The notes below the pieces were generated by a model. That model was not told where the DNA came from and did not search any database. It was given only the letters and a program-made list of their open reading frames with translations. A program made the translations under genes and the position numbers. From Kosakonia oryzae (lineage in GTDB: Bacteria; Pseudomonadota; Gammaproteobacteria; Enterobacterales; Enterobacteriaceae): a stretch of 64,000 nt of DNA. Positions 63,395-64,000 of this stretch are shown here, one piece after another. Positions within the stretch are counted from its first letter, which is position 1, and every line of letters starts with the position of its first letter. The stretch spans positions 2,356,001-2,420,000 of the forward strand of contig NZ_CP014007.2 in NCBI RefSeq assembly GCF_001658025.2, in the 5' to 3' direction.

Positions 63395-63829
63395 TTAGGC
63401 TCCTGATTGCGGCTGCCAGTCGTCCGGAATCACCGCGATAACATCAATTTCCATCAGCCACTGCGGCTGACCAAGCGCAGAAATGACCAGTCCGGTTGAG
63501 ATCGGAAATACACCCTTCAGCCATTTGCCAACCACTTGATAAACCGGCTCGCGGTAGCGGGGGTCGATGATATAGGTGGTGGTTTTAACGATGTGTGACA
63601 GATCGCTGCCCGCTTCTTCCAGCAGTTGTTTCACGTTCTTCATCGCTTGCTCGGCCTGCGCTGCCGGATCGCCAAGCCCCACCAGGTTGCCTTCGAAATC
63701 AGTACCAATCTGCCCGCGAACGTACACGGTATTGCCAGCGCGTACCGCCTGGCAAAGATCGTTATCAAGCGACTGATTTGGGTAAGTATCTTTCGTATTG
63801 AATTTGCGAATGCGGGTATGTGTGCTCAT
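63395..63829 (-). CDS. RidA-family protein lacking the usual arginine
   Basis: A 144-residue RidA/YjgF-like protein. The trimer-interface and C-terminal regions are recognisable (VYVRGQIGTD, VKTTTYIIDP, FPISTGLVISALGQPQW, MEIDVIAVIP). The active-site arginine of RidA (Arg105 in E. coli, within FPARS) is replaced by Ser111. It therefore belongs to the non-archetypal Rid subfamilies and may not be an imine deaminase. First gene of the right arm. Confidence 0.88.
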   Translation of the reverse strand: MSTHTRIRKFNTKDTYPNQSLDNDLCQAVRAGNTVYVRGQIGTDFEGNLVGLGDPAAQAEQAMKNVKQLLEEAGSDLSHIVKTTTYIIDPRYREPVYQVVGKWLKGVFPISTGLVISALGQPQWLMEIDVIAVIPDDWQPQSGA

Positions 63830-63858
63830 GTCTGCCTGCCTGGAAATGGGTTCCCGGC

Positions 63859-63870
63859 AAGGTATACCTT
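63859..63870. promoter_or_regulatory. Palindrome upstream of the right arm
   Basis: AAGGTATACCTT is a perfect 12 bp palindrome 30 bp before the RidA-like start codon, where the right-arm promoter should be. Possible operator; no protein can be named. Confidence 0.3.
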
Positions 63871-64000
63871 CTCAGGCTACAACAAATAAAACAGAATAAT
63901 CCGAGGCGTTAGTTTAGAAAATGCGAACGCCCCCAAACCCACACCGCTTTTGTGCGCATAAAACGGCGAAGCGCCCCGGCACAAAAGGCCTGATCACGTG

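Noticed and set aside
1-64000. CRISPR arrays, tRNA or rRNA genes, insertion sequences
   Set aside because: No regularly spaced repeats, cloverleaf-like sequences or transposase genes were recognised on reading both strands; a covariance-model search would be decisive.

Overview
The window reads as chromosome of a plant- or soil-associated enterobacterium of the Kosakonia/Enterobacter/Klebsiella group. It carries a YaiL (DUF2058) homologue, a yciGFE-katN stress cluster, EmrAB-type efflux genes, a DosC-type globin cyclase, and a urea carboxylase route with UrtABCDE. Base composition is GC-rich, except for an AT-rich patch near 42.6-45.0 kb. No rRNA, tRNA, CRISPR array or insertion sequence was recognised. 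Genus assignment is inference; nothing in the window fixes the species.

Layout. 0-6 kb: a MarR-controlled EmrAB-type efflux operon with a near-textbook palindromic operator, then an EntS-like MFS exporter and an exported alpha/beta hydrolase. 6-15 kb: a MalT-type LuxR regulator, an acetoin/diacetyl reductase-like SDR, a heme-globin diguanylate cyclase beside a chemoreceptor, a MetX-like exported hydrolase and a CPA1 antiporter. 15.5-27 kb: a stress block with a YghA-like SDR, a zinc alcohol dehydrogenase, a CinA/PncC-like protein, a 25-codon ORF, a CIO-type bd oxidase with a DUF2474 protein, Mn catalase KatN with YciE, YciF and YciG, a cysteine-rich copper-storage-like protein and phosphoketolase. 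27-30.6 kb: unknown envelope and membrane proteins (DUF421, DUF3750) and a quinone oxidoreductase.

30.7-42.6 kb: a nitrogen-scavenging operon of allophanate hydrolase, urea carboxylase, a GntR regulator and UrtA-E. It is preceded by a recognisable sigma-54 promoter, an IHF-like site and two NtrC-like sites 21 bp apart. Urea would be imported and split by ATP-dependent carboxylation, not by urease.

42.6-45.0 kb: an AT-rich island with a Mor-like activator, a RhiA-like protein and an unrecognised 218-residue protein. 45-50.4 kb: a CSS-EAL phosphodiesterase, a VIT-family metal transporter with cytochrome b561 behind a Fur-like box, a cold-shock-domain protein, an RluA-family pseudouridine synthase and YaiL.

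50.4-63.8 kb: a large catabolic locus around a LysR gene. One arm holds a spermidine/putrescine-type ABC importer, a flavin monooxygenase and an FMN alpha-hydroxyacid oxidase. The other holds a RidA-like protein lacking the usual arginine, DUF1028, an M20 deacylase, the importer ATPase, a quinone oxidoreductase, a GST, an AroQ-like protein with two altered active-site residues, and a 2-hydroxyacid dehydrogenase. This is the best candidate in the window for an undescribed pathway; its substrate cannot be told from sequence.
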